A stretch of DNA of 64,000 nt. It comes from Caldicellulosiruptor saccharolyticus DSM 8903. GTDB taxonomy: Bacteria > Bacillota > Thermoanaerobacteria > Caldicellulosiruptorales > Caldicellulosiruptoraceae. This document shows, in pieces, positions 35,990 to 45,980 of the stretch. Position numbers and translations under genes: made by a program. The stretch spans positions 2,568,501 to 2,632,500 of the forward strand of contig NC_009437.1 in the NCBI RefSeq assembly GCF_000016545.1, written 5' to 3'. Each line of letters begins with the position of its first letter. Position 1 is the first letter of the stretch. The notes under the pieces were generated by a model. The model ran no database searches, had not been told where the DNA came from, and worked only from the letters and a program-made list of their open reading frames with translations.

Positions 35990-36985
35990 TTACTTCATAA
36001 CCTCAAACCTTGAGGTAAACTCCAAAAGCTCATCTAAAGCCTCAAAATTTAAATTTGGTGCATTTTCATCTTTAATCTGGACAAGGTCCAATATTGCAAC
36101 CTCTAAAGCTGCAATGCCAGTTCTCTCACCTATCCCTCTTATAGAGCAGTTTACCATTGAAGCACCGTATAGCCACGCACAGACTGCATTACTTTGAGCT
36201 TTGTAAAAATCGTTGTGACCATGCCACTCAAGCCTCTCTGGTGGAACATCGGTGCTCTTTGAAATAGTGTAAATCAGTTTAGGAACGCTTCGTGGCAAGC
36301 TTGCATACTCATATGGCACACCAAATCCCAAAGTGTCGCACAGTTTAAAATACACCTTTTTGTCACACTTTTTGGCCATCTCTTCAATTGCCAAAATAAG
36401 CGGAATGACAAAATTTTCAATATCTGATCTTGTGATGTCTTCAAGATGAACTCTTGGGGTAATACCAAGTGAAAAGGCTTCTTGTATAATATCGATGTAC
36501 CGGGCAGCAATTTCTGACCTTGTTTTTTGAAACTTTTTGTAGATGTGATAGTCTGAGCATGACATCAAAATCCCTACCTCATCAAGCCCAAACTCTTTTG
36601 CAAGTTTTAGTTCATCTTTTTTACTTCTCACCCACCCAACTACCTTTGGAAATTTGAATCTTTTTTTCAAGCATTCCTGAACACACTGTTTGTGATAGTT
36701 TGTATAAAGAAAAAATTCGGAATATTTTATAGTTCCAGTGCCATTGTCAACGTAGTGAAGATATTCAAAAATCTTTGCTACATTTTCTTTTCCTATATAC
36801 GAAATAGCCTGCTGACCTTCTCTGAACGTGCTGTCTGTTACATATAGTTTTGACGGTATATTCATTGGAACTGAAGCACTATCAAATATAACTCTTGGAA
36901 TACTCTCATATGGAAATATTTCTCTAAAGTAATTAGGAGCGCCTTTTTCAAAATCTTGAAAACTCTTTTTTACTGCACATACCAT
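35990..36985 (-). CDS. NifV-like HMGL-family acyl transferase (homocitrate synthase candidate, or Re-citrate synthase type)
   Basis: A 331-residue TIM-barrel enzyme of the HMG-CoA lyase/isopropylmalate-homocitrate synthase family, which condenses acetyl-CoA with a 2-oxo acid. Catalytic landmarks: D-S-T-F-R-E-G-Q-Q near residue 50 (metal-binding Asp, catalytic Arg), R-V-H-L-E-D-I-T-R mid-barrel, and the metal ligands H-G-H-N-D-F. It lacks the C-terminal leucine regulatory domain of LeuA. As last gene of the nif array, after modAB, a homocitrate role in FeMo-cofactor synthesis is the simplest inference. The sequence, however, resembles the F-R-E/D-G-Q-Q branch that includes Re-type citrate synthases rather than classical NifV (D-T-T-L-R-D-G-E-Q), so its product is uncertain. 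ATG 36985 is chosen by AGGAT spacing. Confidence 0.7.
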   Translation of the reverse strand: MVCAVKKSFQDFEKGAPNYFREIFPYESIPRVIFDSASVPMNIPSKLYVTDSTFREGQQAISYIGKENVAKIFEYLHYVDNGTGTIKYSEFFLYTNYHKQCVQECLKKRFKFPKVVGWVRSKKDELKLAKEFGLDEVGILMSCSDYHIYKKFQKTRSEIAARYIDIIQEAFSLGITPRVHLEDITRSDIENFVIPLILAIEEMAKKCDKKVYFKLCDTLGFGVPYEYASLPRSVPKLIYTISKSTDVPPERLEWHGHNDFYKAQSNAVCAWLYGASMVNCSIRGIGERTGIAALEVAILDLVQIKDENAPNLNFEALDELLEFTSRFEVMK

Positions 36986-37021
36986 TTTTCTCACATCCTA
37001 ACAGATTTATTGTCAAGTTTT

Positions 37022-37786
37022 TCAATAGTCAACATTGTTCAAAAGTTTCTTTGTTAAGTAAAGAATTAGATATGAAATTATTATCATCACAAAACTCACA
37101 GAATAAGTTTCCTCCTGATTTTGCACGTATAGTTTGTACAAATAAAGTGAGATTGTTTGAGTTTTTCCAAAGACATTACCCGCAAAGACAACTGTTGCGC
37201 CAAACTCGCCAAGCGCCCTTGAAAATGTGCCAAGTATACCAATCACAAGTCCTTTTCTCGCAACTGGCAAGTACACACGCCACAAAATTCCAAGCTCATC
37301 AAGACCTAAAATGAAGCCTTCTTCTTTTAGCTGTTTGTCTATGGCCAAAAACGAAGAGTATGCTACTTTTAAATAGTATCCAATACTAACAAAAAGCTGA
37401 GCAAGTATTACTGCAAAGGTGGTAAAAGGTATCTCAAGAGAAGCTTTGTCAAGTATTCTCCCCACAAATCCGATTTTGCCATACAAAAGAAGCAAGAGCA
37501 CTCCCATCAAGATTGGTGGCAAGACGTTTGGAAGGTCTATTATCAGCTCAAGAAAAGCGATTCTTCTTTTTGTGCTGGCAAGAAGGTATGCAAAAGGTGT
37601 GCCTATTAAAAATGCTAAAATGCAGCAGATGCTGGCTGTAAAAAAAGAAAGCCCAAAGGCTGTGATGGTCTCTTTTTTTATTATCATATTAATAAGTTTT
37701 GAGTATGGTACAACAAAAAGTAAATTTAAAAAAGGTAAAAGCAAAAATATTAAAAACGGAACTGAAAGAATAAATACCTTTTTCAT
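37022..37786 (-). CDS. modB: Molybdate ABC transporter permease
   Basis: A 254-residue permease with six membrane helices and the E-E-G-F-I-L-G-L-D-E-L-G-I-L-W-R-V-Y-L-P cytoplasmic EAA-type loop, followed by R-A-L-G-E-F-G-A-T-V-V-F-A-G-N, which is strongly diagnostic for ModB/CysT-type permeases. It is directly downstream of modA. No modC ATPase gene occurs anywhere in the window. It supplies molybdate for FeMo-cofactor. Start ATG 37786 taken as the first AUG; a GTG at 37807 is less likely. Confidence 0.9.
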   Translation of the reverse strand: MKKVFILSVPFLIFLLLPFLNLLFVVPYSKLINMIIKKETITAFGLSFFTASICCILAFLIGTPFAYLLASTKRRIAFLELIIDLPNVLPPILMGVLLLLLYGKIGFVGRILDKASLEIPFTTFAVILAQLFVSIGYYLKVAYSSFLAIDKQLKEEGFILGLDELGILWRVYLPVARKGLVIGILGTFSRALGEFGATVVFAGNVFGKTQTISLYLYKLYVQNQEETYSVSFVMIIISYLILYLTKKLLNNVDY

Positions 37787-37833
37787 AATAAGCTCACACG
37801 CTTTCACAAAAGAAACTTGATCGGTTTTCTTTG

Positions 37834-38640
37834 CTATTCATATCCTGCTGACTGTAAAATAGCTTTGACTTTTTTTGAACTTAAAAACTTTATAAACTCC
37901 TTTACAAGCTTATTTTTCTCAGATGTTTTGATTACTCCAACATAATGATAAGCCTGAACATTGTATTCATCAGGAATAGAAACAATACCCAGTTTTGAAT
38001 TTTTGGCATCTGTGAGATAAACAATCCCCGCGTCAGCCTGCATTGTCTTGACTTTTTGGATAACATCTGTAATCTGAAACTCTTGTGAGATGACATTTTG
38101 CAAAATCTTTTTGTACAGGGCAGGGTCTTTGTCTTTTACTTTGTTTAGAAACTGTTGTGTCCACATACCAATTGGTGAAACAGGGTCTGCTATGCAAAGC
38201 TTTACACCTTTTTTAGATATATCCTCAAAGCTTTTTACCTTTTTTGATGAGCTGACAATAGCAAGAGTAGTTTTAGCAAATGTCAAGTAGCTATTTATAT
38301 ACCTCTTTTCTTTTATTTCTTCAATGTATCTTTTGTCTGCAGAAAAGAATACATCACAAGAAGCGCCACTTTTGAGCTGCGTCACAAGCACATGAGTACC
38401 TGCAACATTCATTTCAATCTTGCAATTTTTTTCCTTTTCAAACTGGTCAGCTATTTTTTCTACAACCGCCTCTAAAGTATTTGGTACAAAAAGGACAAGC
38501 TTATCATTTTTAGAACTCTGAGCTTTTGTAGTCTTTGAGAAAGCAAATCGAGAATAGGTACAAAACAAAGCAGCCGCAAGTACAGCTATTACAAAAATTG
38601 AGATTACAAATAATTTTATCCACTTTGACCTAATTTTCAT
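37834..38640 (-). CDS. modA: Molybdate-binding protein
   Basis: A 268-residue exported binding protein. A membrane anchor or uncleaved signal (about 8-32) is followed by the type II binding fold: L-V-L-F-V-P-N-T-L-E-A-V, Q-L-K-S-G-A-S-C-D-V-F-F-S-A-D (oxyanion-binding Ser residues), A-D-P-V-S-P-I-G and A-D-A-G-I-V-Y-L-T-D-A. It delivers molybdate (or tungstate) to ModB. ATG 38640 follows GGAGAG; the longer frame includes that site. It is part of the nif transcription unit. Confidence 0.9.
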   Translation of the reverse strand: MKIRSKWIKLFVISIFVIAVLAAALFCTYSRFAFSKTTKAQSSKNDKLVLFVPNTLEAVVEKIADQFEKEKNCKIEMNVAGTHVLVTQLKSGASCDVFFSADKRYIEEIKEKRYINSYLTFAKTTLAIVSSSKKVKSFEDISKKGVKLCIADPVSPIGMWTQQFLNKVKDKDPALYKKILQNVISQEFQITDVIQKVKTMQADAGIVYLTDAKNSKLGIVSIPDEYNVQAYHYVGVIKTSEKNKLVKEFIKFLSSKKVKAILQSAGYE

Positions 38641-38679
38641 TTTATTCTCTCCTTTTCCTCCTGAAGAAACGGTCATTTT

Positions 38680-39012
38680 TTAAGTCATAAAAAGATCCAA
38701 AACCTCTTTGATAGCATCTTTCACAAACCCATGTCTTTCTAAAACAATCTTGTCAGAAAGTTTTTCCAGCGCACAAAGCCCAACTTTGTTTGCTATTATC
38801 ACATCACAGTCTCTTAGCATCTCAACTCTCTTTTCCATCTTCTGCTGGCTGCTGCAAGTTTCATTCTCTTGGTCTTTAAACTCTCTAACACAGATTAGAT
38901 CACAGCTGCCATCGTCAAACAAATCAACAATCAAAAAGTTACCACTATTACCAAAGTGTCTGTTCACAAGCTTTCCATCACTGGTGGCAATTGCAACCCT
39001 TTTTCTTTTCAT
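38680..39012 (-). CDS. NifX/NafY-type dinitrogenase cofactor carrier protein
   Basis: A 110-residue protein of the NifB-co/FeMo-co binding fold (dinitrogenase iron-molybdenum cofactor family). It shows V-A-I-A-T-S-D-G-K-L-V-N-R-H-F-G-N near the N-terminus and D-V-I-I-A-N-K-V-G near residue 75. In many species this domain is fused to the C-terminus of NifB; here it follows nifB as its own gene after 26 nt. It would shuttle cofactor precursors between NifB and the NifE scaffold or NifDK. Confidence 0.88.
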   Translation of the reverse strand: MKRKRVAIATSDGKLVNRHFGNSGNFLIVDLFDDGSCDLICVREFKDQENETCSSQQKMEKRVEMLRDCDVIIANKVGLCALEKLSDKIVLERHGFVKDAIKEVLDLFMT

Positions 39013-39038
39013 CTTTTATCCCACCACCAAAAATTTTT

Positions 39039-39842
39039 TCAAATCATAAGCATGCCAATTGCATCAGACCTACACTGGTTACAATGGCTAATCTGGTCAA
39101 TGATACTCTCACACCTTTTTCTGATATTATTTACTGTATCGCAAGACGGCCTTTTCAGATGCGAAAACTTGGCATACGGTCGCAATGGCATGATGTTCAT
39201 AATACTGACTCCAAGTGCTTTTACCACCTTTGCAATCTCTTCTATATGGTCCTGGTTGATGTCAGGAATCAAGACAGTGTTTACCTTCACAACAAGCCCT
39301 GCTTTGCACGCCTTTTCTATACCCTTTTGCTGTTTTTCAACCAAAAGCTTTGCTGCATCCTCGCCAAAGTACAAAACCTCATCGTACAGAGCAAACTCAT
39401 AAATCTCTTTTGCCACCTTGAAACTAACTGCGTTGACAGTCACGGTTACAAACCTCACATTGCTTTTCAAAAGATCTTCAATTCTGTCTTCAAGCAAAAG
39501 CCCGTTTGTGCTGATACAGAATATAGCATCTTTGTCATGGCTTTTTATGAGTTCAAAGGTTTTAAAAGTCTCGGGGTTGAAAAGTGGGTCGCCAGGCCCT
39601 GAAATTCCAACAATCTTTAGCCTGCTGTCTGATGAAGCATACCTTCTGTATCTTTCTAACGCCTGCTCGGGTGTCAGAACCTCAAGGCAGGCACCAGGGT
39701 GGTTTTCGTTCATACAAGAGATATTTCTATCACAATAGTTACACTTTATATTACACGCTTTTGCAACAGGAAGATGTATTCTTCCAATCTTGCTTGCTGC
39801 ATCTTTTCCAAAACATGGATGGCCATAGTTTTTGTTTTCCAT
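39039..39842 (-). CDS. nifB: FeMo-cofactor precursor synthase NifB (radical SAM, single domain)
   Basis: A 267-residue radical-SAM enzyme that builds the Fe8-S9-C core (NifB-co). The SAM [4Fe-4S] motif is C-N-I-K-C-N-Y-C (residues 30-37). The auxiliary cluster ligands are in S-C-M-N-E (about 43) and the C-terminal C-N-Q-C-R-S-D-A-I-G. It is the short form lacking the NifX-like domain, as in archaea and many clostridia. The stop codon is 1 nt from the nifE stop-side boundary (nifE ends at 39844), so genes are tightly packed. Confidence 0.96.
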   Translation of the reverse strand: MENKNYGHPCFGKDAASKIGRIHLPVAKACNIKCNYCDRNISCMNENHPGACLEVLTPEQALERYRRYASSDSRLKIVGISGPGDPLFNPETFKTFELIKSHDKDAIFCISTNGLLLEDRIEDLLKSNVRFVTVTVNAVSFKVAKEIYEFALYDEVLYFGEDAAKLLVEKQQKGIEKACKAGLVVKVNTVLIPDINQDHIEEIAKVVKALGVSIMNIMPLRPYAKFSHLKRPSCDTVNNIRKRCESIIDQISHCNQCRSDAIGMLMI

Positions 39843-39843
39843 C

Positions 39844-41133
39844 TCAAATCAGCCTCCAAACAGGTACATGTACCTCTTTGTATATGTCAATTAGCAAATG
39901 CAAAAAACCTTCAAAACAGGCATACGGCTTTGTCTCTTGAGGCAGAACCAAAAACGGCACACCAAACTTATGTGAAAGGTACCATTCTCTTGTTCCACCG
40001 ATGAAAAGGTCGGGCGAAAATCTTAATATTATCTCTTCAACCTCTGCACAGTTAAAATCATCCACCAACATGCTGTCAGGAAGTATACAGCGCGCCATCT
40101 CGTAGTCGTTTGAACATCCAAACTGGCTACCACAAACCAAGATTTCAAGCCCTGCTTCTTTGAAAGCATTTGTCATAAAACCTATGCGCGATGCCCCTAA
40201 AAGTACGATTGCCTTCTTGCCTTGCAATTGGCTTTTGAAAAACTGTATCTTATTTTTTATCTTTGAAAACTCTTCTTCTGCAACAATTTCAGCTGCCTTT
40301 TCTTTTCCAAAAAATTTTGCTATCTTTTTAATTGAGGCTATAGTGTTTTCAATACCATAGAAAGAGACCTCCATATACGGTATTGAAAACCTCTCTTTCA
40401 TAAACTGAGCAAGTAAAAGTCCAGAACTTTTGCAAAGCAAAAGATTTAGTCTTGCATTTACGCTTTTTTCCATCTGAGAAAGACTACAATCACCTGTGTA
40501 GGTGCAAATTACATTTATTCCTATTTTTTCTAAAAGTCTTTCTATAACTTGGCTCTCTCCTGCTACATTGTACTCGCCTATGATGTTGACAGAATCCTCA
40601 ATTTCCTCTGTCTTTTCAAAATTTTTGAGTATATAGCTTGCAATTGCTCTTTGTGCGATGTAATGCCCATCTGCTTGTGAATATCCTGAAAATCCAGGAA
40701 CAATAACTGGGATTAGAATTTTGTTAACCCTGTCTTTCACCATTTTAATTGACCATTCAATATCCTCACCTATCTGGGCAGCTGTGCATGTTGCGTAAAC
40801 AAATACAAGGTCGTAGCTATCAAAGATTTTGTCTGCCTCAACTATGCTCTCTTCTAATTTTCTTGCCGCACCAAATACAATGTCTTTTTCTATAAGGTCT
40901 GTTGAGAGTATCATGTAGTTTTTCTTTCTTACATTCTGACCGTAAAATGCACAGTCAGCCGGTGCATGAACAAGATGAAGAGAGTTTTTGATAGGGGCAA
41001 GTACCCAGCGCGCACCGTTAAAGGTACATGCGCGCTGGGACATAATCCCTGGGATTGTGGGCCTTTGACACTCAGGAATTCCATGTTTGGTTATATGCTT
41101 TTCTCTTTGCTGCAAAAGATTTTGAGCGTTCAT
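39844..41133 (-). CDS. nifE: Nitrogenase cofactor scaffold protein NifE
   Basis: A 429-residue NifD-related protein. The three N-terminal Cys expected for a P-cluster-like [4Fe-4S] site are present: Cys36 in Q-R-A-C-T-F, Cys61 in A-D-C-A-F-Y, Cys116 in A-T-C-T-A-A-Q. A fourth is in N-L-L-L-C-K-S. The alpha-type pattern R-A-C-T-F-N-G-A-R and the absence of the catalytic His442 equivalent separate it from NifD. In known systems NifE works as NifE2N2 to mature FeMo-co; no nifN is seen after it, nifB following at once. ATG 41133 follows GGTGAGG. Confidence 0.88.
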   Translation of the reverse strand: MNAQNLLQQREKHITKHGIPECQRPTIPGIMSQRACTFNGARWVLAPIKNSLHLVHAPADCAFYGQNVRKKNYMILSTDLIEKDIVFGAARKLEESIVEADKIFDSYDLVFVYATCTAAQIGEDIEWSIKMVKDRVNKILIPVIVPGFSGYSQADGHYIAQRAIASYILKNFEKTEEIEDSVNIIGEYNVAGESQVIERLLEKIGINVICTYTGDCSLSQMEKSVNARLNLLLCKSSGLLLAQFMKERFSIPYMEVSFYGIENTIASIKKIAKFFGKEKAAEIVAEEEFSKIKNKIQFFKSQLQGKKAIVLLGASRIGFMTNAFKEAGLEILVCGSQFGCSNDYEMARCILPDSMLVDDFNCAEVEEIILRFSPDLFIGGTREWYLSHKFGVPFLVLPQETKPYACFEGFLHLLIDIYKEVHVPVWRLI

Positions 41134-41169
41134 AAACCTCACCGCTTTCATATACAAAAGTCAAAAGTT

Positions 41170-42549
41170 TTACTGATGCAGCTTATCATGCGGATATGAA
41201 TAATCCAAAATGGTATTGACAATCAAATCCAAAAGCCATATACTGCCCTTGTACCCTGTAATTCCGTACCTAAAATACCCTACTCTGTCGTACACAGGAA
41301 AACCTATTCTGACAAGTGGACATTTAATTGATTTGGTAACTTCAACACCTTTTGAATTTCCAAGTACAACATCAACCCCTGCCTCTTTTGCCAAGTACTC
41401 AAACTCGTAAAGGTCGCTGTCAACAAGAATCTCTCCTTCTATGTTGTACTCATCAAATATAGCTTTTATTTCATCTGTGAATGTTGGGCTTGGGGTTGCA
41501 GTTTCAACTACCTTGACATCCATTCCAAGCTCGCACAAAAATCTTGTGACACCAATTACAATGTCAGGGTCGCCAAACACAGCAGCCTTTTTCATCATTG
41601 TGTACTGGCATGTGTCTGCCATGGCATCTAATAAAAGTCCTCTTTCAACTTTTAGTTCATAGGGTATTTCAGTACCATATACCTGTGAGAGATTTTCAAT
41701 GAACTTGTCAGTATTAGCAATGCCAACAGGGAACGGTCCTAAGATGCTCTTTACACCAAATTCGCTTTCCAAATATTTGGCAGCAGAGCCTCCGGCATGT
41801 GGACAAAGCGAAACTGCTACCTTGCCGTTTGCACTGTCTTCAAGCTCTGAATAAGGTGTGCCACCTTCAGGGTAAAGCGGTTTTGGCGGCATAAGTGGTG
41901 AGTTTAGAGTTTTTGAGATATCAAATAGCACCGAATAATCAATCTTCATAAGGTCTAAGATGTGTTTTATCTCCTCAATATCGCCAGGGTTTATCATGCC
42001 AGGGATTATATATGCTTTGCCGTTTTCCTCTTTTTTCTTTGCAAAGTACTTTACATATGAGATAGTTGCTGTGTCATACCCTTTTACATGCGTTCCTGCA
42101 TAACTTGGTGTGTGAATTGGTACAATATATACACTATTTGCCGCCTCACTGCTCAGCTCCTCAGAAAGCTTTTTGTACGCTTCTTTGATAAACGCTTCAA
42201 TATCATCGCCTATTGTCTCGCTCGAACATGTAGTGATTACACCAATTACTGTTGGTGAATATCTCAAAACAAGGTTTCTGATACCCTCTATGAGGTTTCG
42301 GCGTCCACCAAAGACAGCCGCATCTTCATGGAATGATGTCACTGCAATGTTAACCGGCTCTTTAAAATGTCTGTTGAACTGGTATCGCACATAAGTACAG
42401 CAACCTTGAGAACCCTGGACAAGCGGAACTGCTTTGTCTATACCAAGGGTTGCGTACATTGCACCAATTGGCTGACACATCTTTGGCGGGTTTATTGTCA
42501 CATGCCTGTTTGCCTTTGAGATTAGAGGGTTAGCCAGTTTGGTTGCCAT
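41170..42549 (-). CDS. nifK: Nitrogenase MoFe-type protein beta subunit
   Basis: A 459-residue beta subunit. P-cluster Cys ligands appear at 25 (K-M-C-Q-P-I-G), 50/51 (S-Q-G-C-C-T-Y-V-R) and 108 (T-T-C-S-S-E-T-I-G-D-D). It lacks the ~50-residue N-terminal extension of Azotobacter NifK, like clostridial, archaeal and alternative-nitrogenase beta subunits. It overlaps nifD by 28 nt; ATG 42549 follows GGTGGAG. It forms the alpha2-beta2 heterotetramer with NifD. Confidence 0.94.
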   Translation of the reverse strand: MATKLANPLISKANRHVTINPPKMCQPIGAMYATLGIDKAVPLVQGSQGCCTYVRYQFNRHFKEPVNIAVTSFHEDAAVFGGRRNLIEGIRNLVLRYSPTVIGVITTCSSETIGDDIEAFIKEAYKKLSEELSSEAANSVYIVPIHTPSYAGTHVKGYDTATISYVKYFAKKKEENGKAYIIPGMINPGDIEEIKHILDLMKIDYSVLFDISKTLNSPLMPPKPLYPEGGTPYSELEDSANGKVAVSLCPHAGGSAAKYLESEFGVKSILGPFPVGIANTDKFIENLSQVYGTEIPYELKVERGLLLDAMADTCQYTMMKKAAVFGDPDIVIGVTRFLCELGMDVKVVETATPSPTFTDEIKAIFDEYNIEGEILVDSDLYEFEYLAKEAGVDVVLGNSKGVEVTKSIKCPLVRIGFPVYDRVGYFRYGITGYKGSIWLLDLIVNTILDYSYPHDKLHQ

Positions 42550-43916
42550 TTTGCACTCCACCTCTCTCCTATAAAATTCCAAACAGGTGCATATAATGAT
42601 TTGTAAAGGTCTCTTGCAAAGTTTACAAGTCCCTCAAAAGCTACATACGGCCCATTCTCGTACGAATGTGAATTGAGTGAGGGCACACCCAGCTTGTGCG
42701 CAAGGTATTTCTCTTTAAGACCAGTGAGGAATATATCAGGTTTATATTTTTGGATTACCTCTTCAAGCTCAAGCTCGTTTGGATTATCTATGACAAGCAC
42801 ACCATCGTCTGCCCTTGCATTTATCTTTTCATAGTCATCCTCATGCCCAAATGTGGTAGCACATGCTACAACTTCTATTCCAAGGTCACGCATAAGCGGT
42901 ATCCAGTGCCAGACTCGTGGTGCCCCAACGTAAATCATTGCACGTTTTCCGCGTAGCTTTTCTCTGTAAAACTGAAGCCTTGGCATGATTGATTCAAGCT
43001 CTTCTTCAATGACCTCTTCAACCTTCTTTTGGATTCCGAAAAACTCGCCAATTTCACGAAGTGAGTTGATTGTCTCTGTTATCCCAAAAAGTGTGACACG
43101 AATAAACGGTGTTCCATACTTTTCCTTCATCAGCCTTGCTATATACGTTGCTGACCTTTGACAGTGCACAATGTTGAGTTTTGCATGGTGCATCTTGCAA
43201 AGATTGTCATATGAAGCATTGCCGGTAAATGCTGTGATAATTCTAAGTCCTATCTTGGTAAATAGCTTTTCAAGCACCCAGTAATCTCCATCTATATTGT
43301 ACTCGCCTATGATATTAACATCATACGGCGTTGGGTCTTCAAGTTCTTTTGTCCCAACAATCTTTTCAAAGATTGTGTGATTTGCTATGTGATGCCCTTT
43401 GGATTGGCTAACACCACAAAATCCTGGTGAGTTGAAGGCAATTACCGGTTTTCCAATTGCTTTTGAAGCTTTTTTAGCAACTGCTTCTAAGTCATCGCCA
43501 ATCAGGGCAGTAGGACATGTTGCGTAGATGAACACTGCTTTTGCTTCAGGAAATTCCTGGTTTGCTTCGATGATGGCATTGTAAAGCTTCTTTTCCCCTC
43601 CAAAGACTATATCCTTTTCCTGCATATCTGTTGAAAAGCAGTATTTTCTGTGAAACTCACTGTCTGAAAGATGTCTTCGTGACGACCATGTATAGTAAGC
43701 ACAGCCAACTGGACCATGGACTATTTGAATTACATCTTTAACAGGTCCTCCAACAACACCTCTTGCTCCTGCAAATGCACACCCACGCTCTGTCATGTCG
43801 CCGGGCACTGTTCTGACGTTGCATACAGGTATTACAGGATTTTTCTTATCAGTGATATATGTGTGTCTTCCTCTTTCTTCAATGCACTTGTCACAATCAA
43901 GAGTTACAAATGGCAT
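42522..43916 (-). CDS. nifD: Nitrogenase alpha subunit
   Basis: A 464-residue catalytic subunit. P-cluster ligands Cys46 (R-G-C-A-F-A-G), Cys72 (V-G-C-A-Y-Y) and Cys134 (A-T-C-P-T-A) are present. Cofactor ligands Cys252 (V-H-C-Q-R-S) and His417 (S-H-S-Y) match Azotobacter Cys275 and His442. G-V-S-Q-S-K-G-H-H retains the active-site Gln and His. Several stretches (Y-T-W-S-S-R-R, Y-C-F-S-T-D-M-Q-E-K-D-I-V-F-G-G-E-K-K-L) look more like VnfD/AnfD than NifD, but no delta subunit gene lies between D and K and Mo genes are adjacent. It belongs to a divergent thermophile lineage. Confidence 0.94.
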   Translation of the reverse strand: MPFVTLDCDKCIEERGRHTYITDKKNPVIPVCNVRTVPGDMTERGCAFAGARGVVGGPVKDVIQIVHGPVGCAYYTWSSRRHLSDSEFHRKYCFSTDMQEKDIVFGGEKKLYNAIIEANQEFPEAKAVFIYATCPTALIGDDLEAVAKKASKAIGKPVIAFNSPGFCGVSQSKGHHIANHTIFEKIVGTKELEDPTPYDVNIIGEYNIDGDYWVLEKLFTKIGLRIITAFTGNASYDNLCKMHHAKLNIVHCQRSATYIARLMKEKYGTPFIRVTLFGITETINSLREIGEFFGIQKKVEEVIEEELESIMPRLQFYREKLRGKRAMIYVGAPRVWHWIPLMRDLGIEVVACATTFGHEDDYEKINARADDGVLVIDNPNELELEEVIQKYKPDIFLTGLKEKYLAHKLGVPSLNSHSYENGPYVAFEGLVNFARDLYKSLYAPVWNFIGERWSAKWQPNWLTL

Positions 43917-43946
43917 TTCTATCCAAGCCCCCTTTTTGACAATTTT

Positions 43947-44321
43947 TTATACCAAAGCTTCAAAGCCTTTTTCCCTAGTCCTGATTCTTATGCTATCTTC
44001 AACAGGTAGGACAAATATCTTTCCATCTCCTACCTGACCTGTGCGGTTTACCGCCATGATGATGTTGATAACTCTTTCTACATCCTTGTCATCAACAATG
44101 ATTGTAATCATGCGTTTTGGAACAAACTCCATAGCAGATGATGAAAGCACCATCTCGGTTGCCTTGTCAACCTCAATAGCTTTTACCTCACCAACAAGTC
44201 CACGCTGCCTGCCGCGCCCCAATACTTTTTGGAATGTGGCAGCAGGATACCCTGCTGCCGCCAGTACATCTTTTGTCACGCCAACCTTGTTCATCCTAAT
44301 AATTGCAATTATCTCTTTCAT
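43947..44321 (-). CDS. nifI2: PII-like nitrogenase switch-off regulator NifI2
   Basis: A 124-residue PII-family protein, longer than GlnB by an extended T-loop (Q-R-G-L-V-G-E-V-K-A-I-E region), and with the C-terminal signature G-D-G-K-I-F-V-L-P-V-E-D. NifI1/NifI2 pairs between nifH and nifD are known to bind and inhibit NifDK directly when ammonium is available, relieved by 2-oxoglutarate. The gene position confirms the assignment. Confidence 0.93.
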   Translation of the reverse strand: MKEIIAIIRMNKVGVTKDVLAAAGYPAATFQKVLGRGRQRGLVGEVKAIEVDKATEMVLSSSAMEFVPKRMITIIVDDKDVERVINIIMAVNRTGQVGDGKIFVLPVEDSIRIRTREKGFEALV

Positions 44322-44359
44322 TTTGGAAACTTCACCACCTTATGTTTTAGTAAATAAAT

Positions 44360-44677
44360 TTAAAGCTTCTTCTCACCTGTTCTGATTGTATACGCCTCTT
44401 CAACAGGGCTTATAAAAATTTTGCCATCTCCAAAGTTTCCTGTGTATGCATTTTGTAGGATGATATCTACAACTTTTTGGCAATCCTCATCCTCAACAAC
44501 CATCATTAGCATTGTTTTTGGAAGTTCATCATATAGGATACTCCCTGTCCTGATTCCCTTTTGTTTGCCTCGACCAAATACATCAATCTTTGTCATAGAA
44601 ACAAAACCATTTGAGTCAAGTGCACGGACAACCTTTTCTTGCATCTCCGGCCTTATTATTGCCCTTATCATCTTCAT
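44360..44677 (-). CDS. nifI1: PII-like nitrogenase switch-off regulator NifI1
   Basis: A 105-residue PII-family protein (M-I-R-A-I-I-R-P-E start, G-D-G-K-I-F-I-S-P-V-E-E). The T-loop lacks the uridylylated Tyr of GlnB and has F-G-R-G-K-Q-K-G-I instead. It sits 44 nt after nifH, the canonical nifI1 place, and works with NifI2 in post-translational switch-off. Confidence 0.93.
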   Translation of the reverse strand: MKMIRAIIRPEMQEKVVRALDSNGFVSMTKIDVFGRGKQKGIRTGSILYDELPKTMLMMVVEDEDCQKVVDIILQNAYTGNFGDGKIFISPVEEAYTIRTGEKKL

Positions 44678-44721
44678 AACTCAAAATACCTCCCTGAATT
44701 TTTCTACTTTCTCTGTGTTAG

Positions 44722-45946
<1,225 letters not shown>

Positions 45947-45980
45947 AAAATATATTAAGTTAAACTTCGAGTTTATTTTT

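Noticed and set aside
39844-41133. Calling this gene nifN
   Set aside because: It has the alpha-type three-Cys pattern and R-A-C-T-F-N-G-A-R of NifE; NifN is beta-type and lacks these.
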